From: Lichenostomus cassidix
Lineage: Eukaryota; Chordata; Aves; Passeriformes; Meliphagidae
Direction: 5' to 3'
Assembly: GCA_008360975.2 (NCBI GenBank)
Contig: CM039184.1
Location: forward strand, 41,363,797 to 41,427,796
Length of the DNA: 64,000 bases
Shown: positions 1-12,894 of the stretch, one piece after another
Layout: each line of letters begins with the position of its first letter
Numbering within the stretch: the stretch's first letter is position 1
The notes under the pieces: generated by a model
What the model saw: only the letters and a program-made list of their open reading frames with translations
The model's database searches: none
What the model was told of the DNA's origin: nothing
Program-made: the position numbers and the translations under genes

Positions 1-62
1 ACCAGGGACCCCGATCCGGGGGGAACCAGCTCCTGCCGCCCTCCCGGACCCTGCCACATCAT
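1..62. other. GC-rich edge fragment, probably the end of a repeat
   Basis: The first 62 bases are strongly GC-rich with several CpG and CCGG-type steps. Composition then drops abruptly to the AT-rich background at about base 63. A step like this is typical of the border of an inserted element, for example an LTR. Most of the unit lies outside the window, so I cannot name it. Confidence 0.4.
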
Positions 63-1049
63 GCAATATTTACATAAACTTCATTAAAACAAATAGAAGT
101 GCTTTGTACTATTAAAATTGCATTGCATTGCCCACAGAAGGGTCAAATGTGGAAATGGAAAAGTCACACAACATATATCTATGGCCATTCACCTGCCATT
201 CATTTTTATCACGTTTATCTACTCAAATATGTATTTGAGTAAGTAGAGAGCAGCTTGGCATTCCAATTGCTTATAGAGTAGGTTTTTTTGTAGTATTTAT
301 ACCATATTAAAAATTTTAAGAATGTATTCTGGATGTCATATCAGAGAATTTTATTATGGAATATTCATAAGCTGCTACAGCATTATAAAAAAAATTTTCT
401 AAAGAAATATCTGCTGACAAACCCTCCTGCATTATTTACAGGGAGATTCAAGAAAATGAGAGACTTTACATAACCTTGTGGTATATTCTGATGATACAAT
501 AAGAAACTTAAACTCAATTAAACTTGTTTTGGATCTGAAGAAGAGAGGAAAACATTTCTTTTACTGAAAATATCAGTCAATTTTACTAGTTCTTGTACCA
601 CAAATTTGAAGTGGAACAACCTACCCAAAATGGAAGTTACCTCTAAGACACAAAAAAGTTTTCTAGACAACAAATCCTTCAATTCCCTCAATTTTCTCAG
701 CTTTTACCTCTCTTAACAAAAAAAAGAGAATCAAAATGCTCCCATGATCTAGTCATGCTTAGACAAAAATCTTGCCTATGATTTATCAGTGTTAGGTAGG
801 TCAGGTCGAATAATCTATCACTGCTTCAAAACAAAGAAATTATCCAATGTTAAGTTTAGAAGCACATCTGTAAGAATGTGAACAACTTATCAGATGTTGT
901 GCACGTTTAATATGAGCCCTATGAAATGTCCCTCAATTGCCTGATTCCCATTCCTTGTACGAAATTTCACCCTGCTTTAATTTTAAAAAAAACAACAAAA
1001 CCTAAGATCAAAGATTGGATTAATTTCATCTGTTTTTTAGCTGCAACAC
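63..1049. other. AT-rich sequence, no gene seen
   Basis: Uniform AT-rich sequence with frequent stops in all frames. I see no repeat family, RNA gene or regulatory cluster that I can support. Confidence 0.6.
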
Positions 1050-1330
1050 ATAGAGGAAAAGGCCAGTTCTAAGATGAAGGGACTAATCATCTGAAAAGAA
1101 GTGCCGGTACTGAGTGTGTTTATTAATGACATGAAAATGTTGAGCAATGAGGTGATACAACTGCAAATTCTATTAAATCCTGCAAGTTTTCAGCCTCATT
1201 AAGTGCTTCAGAATGATTTAACCAAACTCGGCATATAGGAAATGTGGTGGGAATACGCAATGGAGCATAGAAGTGGACATTAGGAAGAGTTCTTCAAACT
1301 GCACGAGAATAGACAACAGTAGTGATTACC
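1050..1330 (+). mobile_element. Decayed CR1-like LINE fragment
   Basis: The best piece is around 1262-1300, where the text (GGAGCATAGAAG, then GGACATTAGGAAGAG, then TTCTTCA) follows the end of CR1 ORF2 in the sense direction. A second piece at about 1070-1095 (CTAAGATGAAGGGACTAATC) resembles the same family slightly upstream. The sequence between them fits poorly, so this is either a rearranged copy or two small fragments. No reading frame survives. The assignment is by eye against remembered CR1 features and is moderate at best. Confidence 0.42.
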
Positions 1331-1705
1331 CTGTCTTAACTCTAGTATCAACCCTTTGCTAGTTCTACTGCTCCCCTACCACAGTGGCAGAATCTATGTT
1401 TTAAGCCTTCCTTTCTGCAGATTTGTGTTACAAAGCAGTCACCACACACTTTTTGACCTGCTTTTATTAACTTCTCTTAGACTGAAGGGAACTGAACCTT
1501 CCAATAGATAATTGGTTCACTTTTTGATACATAGAAATTTTGGCATTGTTTCTCCTCTTTACTATTTAAGGCTCCAGAAACACAAAATCTGTTTAAGAGA
1601 TTTGCCTGTAGATAATTACAGTTGTTTCATAAATATCAAGGAGTAACATCCTTGTCTAATAGACACAAAATATATCCTTTGGCTGGAATATGAAAGATCT
1701 CTGAA

Positions 1706-1754
1706 GAGATGAGATGAGATGAGATGAGATGAGATGAGATGAGATGAGATGAGA
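1706..1754. repeat. (GAGAT)n microsatellite
   Basis: Almost ten perfect copies of the pentamer GAGAT in a row, ending in GAGACC. The uninterrupted array suggests it is young and likely length-polymorphic. Confidence 0.97.
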
Positions 1755-4669
1755 CCAAATGATTTTGATATTAGCAAGTATAGGATTGTTCTGTCCTAAT
1801 TATCTGATGCAGGCCAGTATATCTGTAAGTTCCTGTGGAACTTTTGTTTCCTGCTTTCTATCCAATTGCCTTCCATAAGCTACCATGTGAAAAATTCTTG
1901 CAAGACCATGTTCAGTTCTGCTGTTAAGGGTATGTTTCTTTCATGAAACTTGATGTTACTGAGAAGATAAATCACTTCTTATTAGCATTAAAGCTGTATA
2001 AACCAATGTTCTCTGTTCCCATATGTAAAGATATTGTACAAGGATATGTAATTTTTCCATTATATTTTTCATATAATAAAACCAGCTTTTAAAGATTCAT
2101 TTAAAAAACAGATTAAAAGAAAAATGGGAGTTCTTTTAAATAGTATCATAAGTTTTATTTCAAAAGGAAAACCTGCAGCTTAAAGAAAATCTGATAAATG
2201 TCTGTATAAGAAAAGGAGGTCACTTTGTTCCAGAAGGGTGTTGTATAAATTGAAATGTTGTTGTCAGAAAATATGATTTTGATTTGTTGATATAAATTTT
2301 GTATGGATGGGGGCATTGTTTTGCCATATTGATGGACATTTAACCTAGACTGCAATAGGAACTTAAACAAGGAGATAAAAATGACAGTTTTTTATCGTCA
2401 GAATCACAGAAATTACTAGAAGACCTGATGGGAAATACAGAAAACAAAAATAATATCATTATCTACTCTGGTGTTAGAAAATGACAAACCTAAATTACAT
2501 ATTCTTTTGGCTCTAAGGTATCTTGTTGCATTAACTCAGCCCAGTAAAGATTAAATTTAGTTTTCTGTAAGCCCATGCTTGATAAGCAAAACTCTCATCT
2601 TCAGTATTCAGCTGAATTCATTGTTTGCTAAGCTTATTTCTGAGACTTCCAAAGACTATGCTGTGTTGCAAACCTAAAGAAGCAATTGTGGTATTGTAAG
2701 GCTTCTCCCAGAGGAAACTCTATAGCACTTAACCCAGGTTTCCTTCACACGGGTTACTAGACTCTAGAGACAAAGATAAAAGCTAAAAGTTGCAGTCTCT
2801 TTCTACGTTAAACCACTTGTTGAACTCAACTCAGAATTCAGAGATGGAAAAGGACCTCCGTTTCTTTAATAAAAAATTTATAGTGTCAAAACAGAAAAGC
2901 TTTATGAGAAGGAGGTTTATCATTCCTGATGACTGATTCAAATACAAATTTTTAAATTTTTCTTCATTTAATGCCTAAAGAGCAAAAGAAAGTGGGGTTT
3001 ATACGCCAAATAGAGAAGATATTTCTGTCTGCCCTGTGAGACCCCTATTCACAGCAGTTCTACTAACTTCACCCCTCTCTTTTCCATATAGGACAGTGGC
3101 TGGTAGTTGGGAGAACTTGGTCTGCTATCTACAAAAGTTGAAGTAATTCTACAGCAGTTAATGAATTCTTTCATGCTGCTTTCCCCTTCAAGAAAGGAGG
3201 AATTCACAGACTGAATTAGGACTTTCACTCAAAATATAGCCCTTTCCAGGCCCTGGAAAAAGCAGTCTCACACCATCTCTCAATCAGGTTATTTGCTGCT
3301 AACTCTTTATCAAGCTGGAATTTTTCATCATTTTCAAATATGGGACAATTTTTGTAAATTACATAGAACATGACTTGTTCTACTTTGAACTTTCTATAAA
3401 AACAACATTAATTAGATCTTATACATTTTGATTTAAAATACTTTTTTGATTAAATAAAAAAACCATAAATGCTCAAAATAATTAACTTCACTTTTTTTAA
3501 TATACTACCCTTTGGGAAACTAAAAGAGTAACATTTTAACATCACATGACAGAACAGAATGTTATCCAAAATATTAGAAAAAAGTCTAGTGAGACAATTC
3601 CTAGTAAAAATGGTCTTAGTCTTTCACTCTAAATTAGGCTTTTGAAAAGAAATAATGTTACTGAACATCAATAAAATGATGGTCTTCCTCACTGCCCTGT
3701 GTGTGTCTTCTTATTTTAGGTGTGATTGGGTCCGGCTTCCTCTTGAGACATCCCTGCTATCAGATGTCAAGCATCATTTATCCTACTCAGAGGAGAAGAG
3801 ATGCCTCCAATGAGTGATACAGAGTAACTAAAGTTATCTACCTACACTTTATCAAAAGCTGGAGAAGCCAGACTCTGTGTGTTGACTGATGAAAAACTAC
3901 CCTGCCAAAGAAAAGTTTGCAGGTGTTTGCCACAAAGGTTCAGTGCCAAAGAAACATGATTAGAATGACTTTTTTCAGCTTGATTTTCAACAATGAATTG
4001 GACTGAGATTAATAACATCCTGCAGTCCCAGCTGGATTGCTGCTCAAGGCAATCTTAAAATTTATTATTGTATATGTAGAAGCAATTGCAAGATATACTA
4101 ACTGTTTTTTCAGGGAAATATGCAGATTAGATAATAATGTTCTGGATTGTATTTGGGGACAGAGGCAGAGAGCAAGAGAGAGAAAGAGATGTTTATTCCA
4201 CTGACAATAGGCAGAAATATACTGTATTTTAGGGAGTAGCTTTTCTCTTAGATTTTATATATATATGTATAATATTTGGCTGTTATATACTCTTTCTAGA
4301 TAGGGATACTCTAGGATAGAGTCCTCTCATTACTCACTGCAAAATCTCAATCTTTCATGTGTAAAATAGGCTAGTGACAAGTGACTCTTACACACTACAG
4401 TTTTTGGCTCACTTACATATTTAGTGTCCGAAAGGTTGGAGCTGGAATAGAGCCTCAAGGAACAACTGCTCTCTTCATATATTTAAAATCAGGATTTAAA
4501 CCATTTATTGATTTATAAATTACACTAATTAACCCATAATCAGTGAACTATACAGTCAGGATCAATATGAGCAGTAAACTGTATATAAATGACAACTTTG
4601 CACACTTACAAAATGTTAATAAACACCCATAAATTTGTCAACACCTTGCTAGAACTAAATTTGAAAAGT
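1755..4669. other. AT-rich sequence, no gene seen
   Basis: About 2.9 kb with only short open frames (71 codons or fewer) that lack similarity to anything I know. A short TA-alternating patch lies near 4256-4270. Nothing else is supportable. Confidence 0.6.
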
Positions 4670-4925
4670 TCAGCCACACAGCTGCAAACACCCTCCCCCC
4701 TCTCTTGGGAGCACAGGTTCCCATGTTTCACACACCTCCAGCTGGAAACAAGGGTGGGTGCTTTGTGGGTACCTGTTCTGCTTCTGGCAACCCATCAGCC
4801 CACAAGGCAGAAAGAAAGCACCCCTGAGCTCACACAGGCTGCCCACAGCGCTTGCCCCAAGTGCTGCACACCAAGCTGCTCGTGACAGGGCAGCTGCTCT
4901 GACCCACACAGTGGTTGCAAGGTGA
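4670..4925. other. Unidentified GC-rich island
   Basis: This stretch is clearly richer in C and G than its flanks, and it carries overlapping open frames on both strands (4589-4885 + and 4670-4909 -). The predicted proteins look like translated CT-rich sequence and have no domain I know. CpG is scarce, so it is not a typical CpG island. An old repeat or a conserved element are both possible. Confidence 0.4.
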
Positions 4926-7900
4926 TTTCAGGCACCAACAAACCACGTTGCCAAAAGCCGACTGCTTATTTGCTTGCTGCAGGAGGATTTCACTCATTTG
5001 AGGGGAAGGAAAGGGAATATCATGATTTTCTTAGCATTGTGGGGGGGGGGGAATTATGTGTGTAGAAACTGGCCAATGATAGCAAAAAGGGTGTTCCTAA
5101 AAAAGCTGAGCAGAATGAACTATGTATTAAGCTTGGCTGACCAGGATTCTCATACCACTACTTTTGGAAATTTATTGGGTTTTGGCTCTATTGTATGATT
5201 GTATAGATATTCATATATATTTACACATTCATATACATGCATACGCATGCACACACTGTGCTATAAACTCTTAATTTATATTATCTCCAGGCAAGAGGCA
5301 AACAGCATATTTCAATGTTTAGACGCATAATCAAAGCTGTTGATGGTCTGACTTATGAGATGCTGCCATTTTAATCTGTTAATACTGTATAGCCACATCA
5401 ATTTCTTTTTCTGAACTCTTACTTTTTTTTGAAGAGTGACTCTTTGTTACTGTAAGTTTTACAAATGATTGTGGAGTGTCTTATACTGAGTGCCACCAAT
5501 CAGCTATAATTCAGTAAGTAAACCCTGTGGTGTATGAGATTTTAGCTCATATCATCTATATGGAAAAATGGTATTTTCATTCCTTATTGATAACTCCAGA
5601 CTTTGCTGAGAGTTATGAAAAAGACAGAGCTATAAATTAGCTTTGATCAACCAAGAGGAACAGCAAGAGACAGAATGCACATTAAAGTGTCAGTACATAT
5701 ACTATTTTTCAGTTTGAAATAAATGGAAATGAACATAACTTTTGCTATGGAATGAAAGATACCTTATTGCCATTTTGGCAGAAGAACTTGATTTATATGC
5801 CCATGAATAGACATGACAATTATTTACATGTGTCCTTATATTCCTTAAAGGTGTCTTCTTCATTTCACACTTATGTAGTATGATTCACATTGGAATTCAT
5901 TTGAAACAGACAAAATTGCTCAAATTTTGCAGGTGTTGTGTAATTTGTCCACATCTGAACACTTTTTGGGAATAAAAGCTGTTCACTAAAGGCTTGATGA
6001 TCGCTGCTTGTACACTGCCCAGCAGATATGGCTCATTTTTATCTTTACTCTGCCGGGATTAGACTGATCTGCACTTCACCAGGGTTTTGTTTGGATTTGT
6101 TTTACTTTCTTTCCTCTATAATTTTCACTTTTATTTCTATACATAATAGATTTTAAATTTGTGAGTACCTTAACTGGACCAGTAAGACACTTAAGGTTCA
6201 CTGCCTACATGGACAGTGAATACTGTCCAAGTATTAAATGTACTCTATCAATGTCAATATTTTAGGGTGAAGGGGTTTGTTTTGGAAAGTATTCAAGGAT
6301 TGTCAGTCCAAAAGAGCTGTATGAAAAAGGTACCATATCAGATATCTGAGTCAGAGATGTTGAAATAAAATTTCATTATTTTTTTGAACAGTATTTCTAA
6401 AGATGTACAAGTATTTAGTTTGAAAAAATTCTCTTTCAGGCTTCATCTCTCCAACTCTATTGACCAGGGAAATGTATTACAGATAATAAAAACTATTTAA
6501 TTGCTTTTATAGACTCATGTCTTTGTTCAGGTTATATAAGGAATTGAGATTCTCCGTTACAAAAAGTAAGAAAGCCTTGGTTTATTCCACAGTACCTATT
6601 CCGGTATAAATTTGCATTGCCAGGCTCTGAAATTTTGGTGTAGAAATAAAATATATTCACTGGGGAATGTAAAAACATAGCTACATACAAAGCTGGGGCA
6701 GTACTGAAAAACATAAAAATAAATAAAAGAAGATCAGAGTTATAAAAGTACTGTCAAATTAAGTCACACACTGCTTCTTGCTTTCTCCTAAAGAATTGCT
6801 AAAATGGCCAATTACTCCAGTAGATTAATTTTAGTTCCTTCCTCAGAAGGAAGGCAGAATGTATACAACAAATATGCAAAGGGATTATTGCAAGATGAGA
6901 GTGAATGGATAAGCTTTTTACAGGCTCAGTCTGAGTTCTCTTATCTGAATATCCTTTAGGCGAAAATACTACATAGGTTTTATTAAATGTCTTTTTCATG
7001 GAGATATATGGTATATGAAGTAGATAAGGTAAATCAGAACCTTAATGTCTGCCCATTTGTCTGTATGATCTTTTAATTTATAGATACAATGTTGCCTACT
7101 GAAATACCTACCTGACTTTGTTAGTTGCATGCTCTGTAGTTTTTCTATAGGTAAACCTGAATGCTTCCAGAAGAGATTAATAGACAGTGATAATGTCATT
7201 CAGGCAATAAGCCCCATTCTCCATTTTGTCTTTGCACCTTGAAGGAAAACATTTCTTCTTCACTTTGAAAAGAGTTTTCCCGGTTTTTTTGGTTTTGTTT
7301 TTTTTTCTATTCAGCTGGCAAACAGGAAAAAACAATCAGTCATTCATAGTTTTACTCTTGTTGTCTTTTCGCCAGAAAAAGAACAGTCAGTTTAAACCAT
7401 ATTCAGTCAAACTTACCTGTAAACTAAATTGAACACTGCTCTCTGCAGAGCATATTTATTTCCAAGGGGCATAAGTTGAATTTATAAGAACATTTTTTCA
7501 AGAAAGATATTTTTTTGTTTGCTAGCACATTGAAAATATCACTATAAAGAAGATAGTTTCTGTAATTTTCCCTTCCACTCCAAAGAATATTGTGTTGACA
7601 AGAGGACTTCTCTAGTTTCTCTTAGCACTACAGAGATGTTGAATAAAACTTAAATATTTCTTCCATTTTCATAACATCCTTCAAACTCAGACACAGCACC
7701 AATCAGATTATGTTCCTTATTGTAGTCTCTTTCTGATTATTTGAAGGATAGTGACTTCTGTGATATATATATATTTATATCTCTTACATATAAGTTTAGT
7801 TCTCTCACATTTGATCATGTGCAATTACGTTTAATACTGGAAAAAATTCTATGCAGTATCATTTAAGTAGCTTGTAAAATTTAAGCAGCTTATAACACCT

Positions 7901-8918
7901 TTATTCATGCGCCTCACAAGGCAAGCATATAGTCTTTGTTGTTTTCTGTCTTTCAGCTCTAAAGCCTTTCATAGGAAAGGGGGATTTTTTAGCTTAGTCA
8001 AAAAATAATTCAAAGCTTATATATTGAAATCTACTGAGCTGTTTCCCCATTGTATGCATTTTTAGTAACACTATTTACTCAAGAAAATACCCTGTATATT
8101 TTTGCGTGTTTTTTCAAACTTTCCTTTCATTCACCTTCTGAATTCTTATTAATCTAGATTTCATGTTACACATAAATCACTTGAAGTCAACAATATGAGT
8201 GCCTCACATTTAAGCCATCTTTCATTTTTTTGCCTTTCTTAGGCACTGCATCCTTTGTAATCATGTTTTGTAAGAATTTCCAATATATATTTCAGATATG
8301 TTTAAATGTAATAAGACAGTGACAATTTAGTTTTGAAGGTTGCTTCAACAGTATTTCAGTCCCAACTCAGAAAGTCTGTTTCACTGGGAAATTTGACAGT
8401 TATTCAGTTCCTTTACTAGGAGGACCCTGTTTGCAACAAAGCCACAGTCAGTACTGAGGAGGATAAAGTATTACGCTAATTCTTGATAATGTTAGGAATG
8501 CCAGCACCTGTATAAAAGTCTGCTGCTATTGAAATAATCTACTGTACTCCACATTACCATTTTTGTGGAAATCATAGAAGCTATTATCCACCCAGTAGAA
8601 AGTTCATATGCTTGTATACAACAGAGTAGGCTCATACTGAACTGCCATGTTCAGCAATAATGTATTTTCAGTGCTAATTAAAATGGTATACATATATACA
8701 CTAAATTGAGTGAAGCCCAAACCCTGGTCTTAGTATAACAAACAAGTGCTTATAAACATTGGTACTGATTCCCCAGAAAATGCAGTAAAATAATATTGGT
8801 GAGAGTGTGTAGGACTGAAGTGATATCTCTGTCTATGAGAACATGAAATATTGGATATGAGTTTTTCTTCTGTTCTTGGGATTTCACAGCTAATTTATGA
8901 GCCATGTATTTGGCAAAC
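4926..8918. other. AT-rich sequence, no gene seen
   Basis: About 4 kb of background sequence. It contains a G11 homopolymer at 5041-5051, a short run of TATATAC-type sequence near 5210-5250, and a TA-alternating patch near 7763-7775. Open frames are all under 75 codons and unrecognised. Confidence 0.6.
5041..5051. repeat. G11 homopolymer
   Basis: Eleven consecutive G bases in otherwise AT-rich sequence, a likely slippage site and a likely sequencing-error site. Confidence 0.95.
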
Positions 8919-9002
8919 AATGGCAAGATCAAGAAAAAAAGTTAAAAAGACCGTTACATGAATGGCAAGATCAAGGAAAAAAGTTAAAAAGACCATTACA
9001 TG
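8919..9002. repeat. 42-bp tandem duplication (two copies)
   Basis: Copy 1 is 8919-8960 and copy 2 is 8961-9002, directly abutting. Both begin AATGGCAAGATCAAG and end TTACATG. They differ at two positions only (unit positions 16 and 35), so 40 of 42 bases match. Confidence 0.97.
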
Positions 9003-11292
9003 AATCCACTCGGGAATGAAGTCTAATCATAACTGCACAAATAAAATTTAGATTTTGCTCCTTGATGTCAAGTGGGGACTGAAATAATGTGTTTAGTAAT
9101 CTCCAGACTTTTACACTGATGAGCTGCAGGTTAGTAAGGCAATCTCTGGGCAATTACGGTATCAGTTGTTAACATGTCATGCATATTATCATGCGAAAAA
9201 GCCCAGACTCCACCAGACAGGTTGTAGTCTGACTCCCTGTGAGTTGAAAGGGAACTACTTATGTAGGAGACTGTGTACTATAATTAGATCCCTATCAGTT
9301 TTGCTTGTTGTCACATGGACTCCAGTTTTACAGGGGGGTGACTACATTTAGCTGATTGATGATAACATTTAACTTAGATAAGAATTATTCTTGCTTTGTA
9401 ATCAGTAATAGAAAAGAAAAATGCATCTAGGTTCCCTGAAAAGTTGTCATATCCAGAGAATTTTCTGTGTGGAAGACTGAAATTCAGCTACAGTATCGTC
9501 AGAATTTCATGGGGTTTTTTCCCATCTGTTTCCACTACTGTTATACTTTGACTTTCTTGAAATGCATATATTACTCTAGATTTTTAAAAATCTTGTTAAA
9601 TGAATGAGAGCTTGTTTATTTAACCAAACCATTGCAGGGAATTTAAACATGATTTTACATTCAAGTGAAGTAACTTAGTCATGAAAAGGCATTGTAGCAG
9701 TCCCAAGTACTCATATACAGTTCTTTTGAAAAATTAGTTCCAGGAAATGTGTGATATTTTTAATCTCTATTTTTAAATCCATAGTTCAGTTTCACTGGGA
9801 CACTCCAAAACTGTGATTCAAATGTCTACCAAACCATTTTAATGTATATGCTTTTCCCCTTTCTCTCCCAATTCACCCTACTACAAGTTCAAAAAGTTGA
9901 GATTAGAATGAGAGCAAACATTCTTCATGCAGCTGTCATATCTCTTTTGCAGTAGACTGCTATTATACCCAATGCAATGCTTTGTAAAAATATCTAGGAA
10001 GGCACAGGTGCCAACAGTAGTATAACTGTGTTACTGCAATACCCCAACTAATATAACTAGATTACTTCCACTACAGTGCCACAAAGTACAATTACGCATT
10101 ATATAAATATATTCAAGTTTAGTATGCACAGAAAATTCCAGTTAAGCTAAAATAAATGGCATTTTTCTAATATAATTGAATTGTTCAAGGATTTCATGCA
10201 TGGACTATATAGTTCCTGATATCCTTCAAGACCGAAAATTAAGTTTCTAATAATATCAGCTCAAAAATTTTCCCTTATTCAGTGTGAATTAGCCTGTACA
10301 AGGGACAATTTAAAGCTGGCCCAGGGCCATCAGCATATACCACAGTCACTTCTGAGGCATTACCTAAAGTAATTGTTATAGTTTTGTGAGATCAAATTCT
10401 CTTTGAATTCTCTCTTTCAGTAATTCATTGCCTTCAGCCTGCAGAAAAGAGAAATGTAAGTTCATGCTAAAGATACTTTGGCTCACAGAAATAAAGGACA
10501 TGTGCATTGTACTTCTAATACATGTTCATCATGCTTTGTGTAGAACAAAAGTAGAGTACAATGGTCTATGCTAGATATAAACACAGAATTCCTGCTGAAT
10601 TCTAAGGGAAGTTGGCCCAAAATAATGCAGTCACTCTTTCATTTTGTGATTCTATGGTTATAAAAATGGAACTAAGACAAATGTTCTTAATCTTCAGGAA
10701 AAAAAAATATATATGTTGGGTTGGAAATACAGATTTATTAGGTGGGAATTTCAGAGGTTTTCATGACAGAAAAGACAGAAAATACTGTTAAAAGTCAATT
10801 TTCTTAGTATTCTCATATTGTGAAGTAATGATGAAAATTTCCACATTCCAGATCTTGGCAATAGCACTTGCAGCCCTTTTTTTCTAATGTAAGCTGACTA
10901 GGAACAATAAATTGCAAGCTCAATATCTTTGTATCTATAGCAATAAAAAACCCCAAGATAACAAAAAAAAAATTCATAGATACTACTCCGTATTTGGTCC
11001 TTTGAAATGTAAAACCTTTCTTGGGCCATAAAGTTGCCCACTTTTTTATGCAAAACTTGGAAAAGAGATTATTATTCTAAGTTGGTTGAGACATTGTTAA
11101 ACATAATTTTTCTGGGTAAGAAAATTCAAATTAGAAAAAAAGGCATGCAGAACAGGCTAACCTGGTTAGCCTCATATTATATTCTTTGTCTAACCAAATA
11201 AAATTCAAATTTATGTAATCTATAGGGTATATTCTTCTCCACATAAGCTCTCTGTTGAAACAGTTTCTGTGATCACACTCATTTATCTCATT
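9003..11292. other. AT-rich sequence, no gene seen
   Basis: About 2.3 kb without supportable features. A TTTGTGATTCTATGG string at about 10645-10659 resembles a CR1 tail, but its upstream context does not support one. Confidence 0.55.
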
Positions 11293-11859
11293 TAAAGAAC
11301 CCAAAAATTCCAGATGGCAAATCAGCACCATGCAACTGCTCTCTAAATCACCCCAATGGAATGGGGAGACAATCAGAAGAGTAAAAGGGAGAAAGCTCGT
11401 GGGTTGAGATAAGGACAGTTTACTAGGTAAAGCAAAAGATGTGCAAGGAAAGGAAAACTAGGAATTCATTCACAACTTCCGATGGGCAGGCAGATGTTCA
11501 GCCATCCCCAGGAAAGCAGAGCTTCACCACAGGTAACACTGACTTGGGAAGAAAAAACAGCATCACAGAACATCCTCCACTTTATTATTCTTTTTCTCTC
11601 AGGTTTATAGGCTGAACATGATGCCATATGATCTGGAATATTCTTGGGTCAGTTGGGGTCAGCTGTTCCAGCTGTCTCCCCTCCCAACTCTTCATCCACA
11701 GCCTCCTTGCTGGTGGGTGGGTGGGGTGAGAAGCAGAAAAGGCCTTGATCCTGTAAGCACTGCTCAACTATCATGAAAACTTCCCTGTTTTCAGCACAAA
11801 TCCGACGAATCACCCCACACAGCAACTCTGAAGAAAATTAATTTATCCCAGTCAAAACA
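11293..11859 (-). mobile_element. Avian endogenous-retrovirus LTR, apparently solo
   Basis: Read on the minus strand, this roughly 567-bp unit has the layout of a very common avian LTR family. It begins at 11859 with TGTTTTGACTGGGATAAATT. A shared block around 11715-11790 includes the complement of GCAGAAAAGGCCTTGA. A TATA-like CTATAAAC lies at about 11603-11610. An R/U5 segment at 11395-11440 carries the complement of GGGTTGAGATAAGGACAGTT, where an AGTAAA replaces the usual polyadenylation hexamer. The left edge (11293) is inferred from family length and eroded sequence. I see no target-site duplication and no gag, pol or env beside it, so it is likely a solo LTR that has accumulated many substitutions. 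Confidence 0.8.
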
Positions 11860-12843
11860 TGAATATTCTCCAAATATTCCCAAAGGCAGCTCAGGTCCAG
11901 TCACTGCTGCACTTGCACTGCTCCTTGTTCCTGTGATCCTGGTATAGTAATTCCTGTAATACACAACTCACTTCTGTACTCAGATGCTGATGCCATGACT
12001 TGACAGAGCTCATCTCACACAGTAATGACTGTCTTGTCTAGAAAAACTCATAAAAACAATGAACAGAGATTAGAAAATGATGTTATAGGGTGCAAGTCTG
12101 ACCTTAGGCACAGAAAGGGCCAAGTCTGGAGTGACTAAATAAGAATATAGAGTCTGCATGGACTACAGAATAGAGAGAAATTTGTAGCTGGTTTTGTGAA
12201 GCTATTTCTTATATTTACCACAGTAGTAATAGTGCAAAGGCAGTCAAAATAACTACAGCAATATGTGTAAGGGGAATGAATAAATCTGAGTATCAAAATA
12301 CTATGATTATATTAATCTGATTAATTAATACTACCAAAACTTTCATGAATTTTATGCATTTAATGCTGTAACAATACAGAACTGGGTATTCACATCTGCA
12401 TATTTTTTATTTTACAGCCTTTACAATCAAGGTATTTGTCCTTTCATAGTGTAAGCTTTCACAGTATAAAGTGCACTGGTTGCTATTCTCATACACAATA
12501 CAACTGAAGTAAAGTTACAGCAGATGCTTTGTACTTCTCTGGTGTCTGTTTCAGTACCTATGATTATTTCATATAACTCATCGTTGCTGTAGTGAATAGA
12601 GTCAGTCTGAAGTAGTGTTAGGATTTTCTGAAGAAAAGAGTTGAGGAGTGAGGGACATTAAAAACAAACAAACAAGCAAGCAAACCCCCAGGAAGTGCTG
12701 GCTTTACCACCACCATATTAAAACAGCCAGAAAATATCTTAAGGCTAAAAAGAAAACAATTGTAGCAGCAGATGTGAATTCTGGAAGATGGGGATCGTAT
12801 GAGTCATATGTGTGCCAAGGAAATGTTGCAGGCATTTAATAGA

Positions 12844-12894
12844 GTGGGGTTTTTTTGGGATTTTTTTTTTTGTGTGTTTTTTGGGGTTTTTTGG
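12844..12894. repeat. T/G-only low-complexity tract
   Basis: Almost pure T and G on the plus strand, with runs GGGG, GGG and GGGG separated by T-runs. It is a smaller relative in composition of the tract at 52,048. Open frames crossing it on both strands are composition artefacts. Confidence 0.9.

Noticed and set aside
1706..1754. Pentamer array considered as a CRISPR-like or satellite array
   Set aside because: There are no spacers and the unit is only 5 bp; it is a simple microsatellite.
10560..10660. TTTGTGATTCTATGG, resembling a CR1 3' tail
   Set aside because: The 100 bases upstream do not follow the CR1 3' region, and the octamer repeat is not continued, so a chance match is likely.
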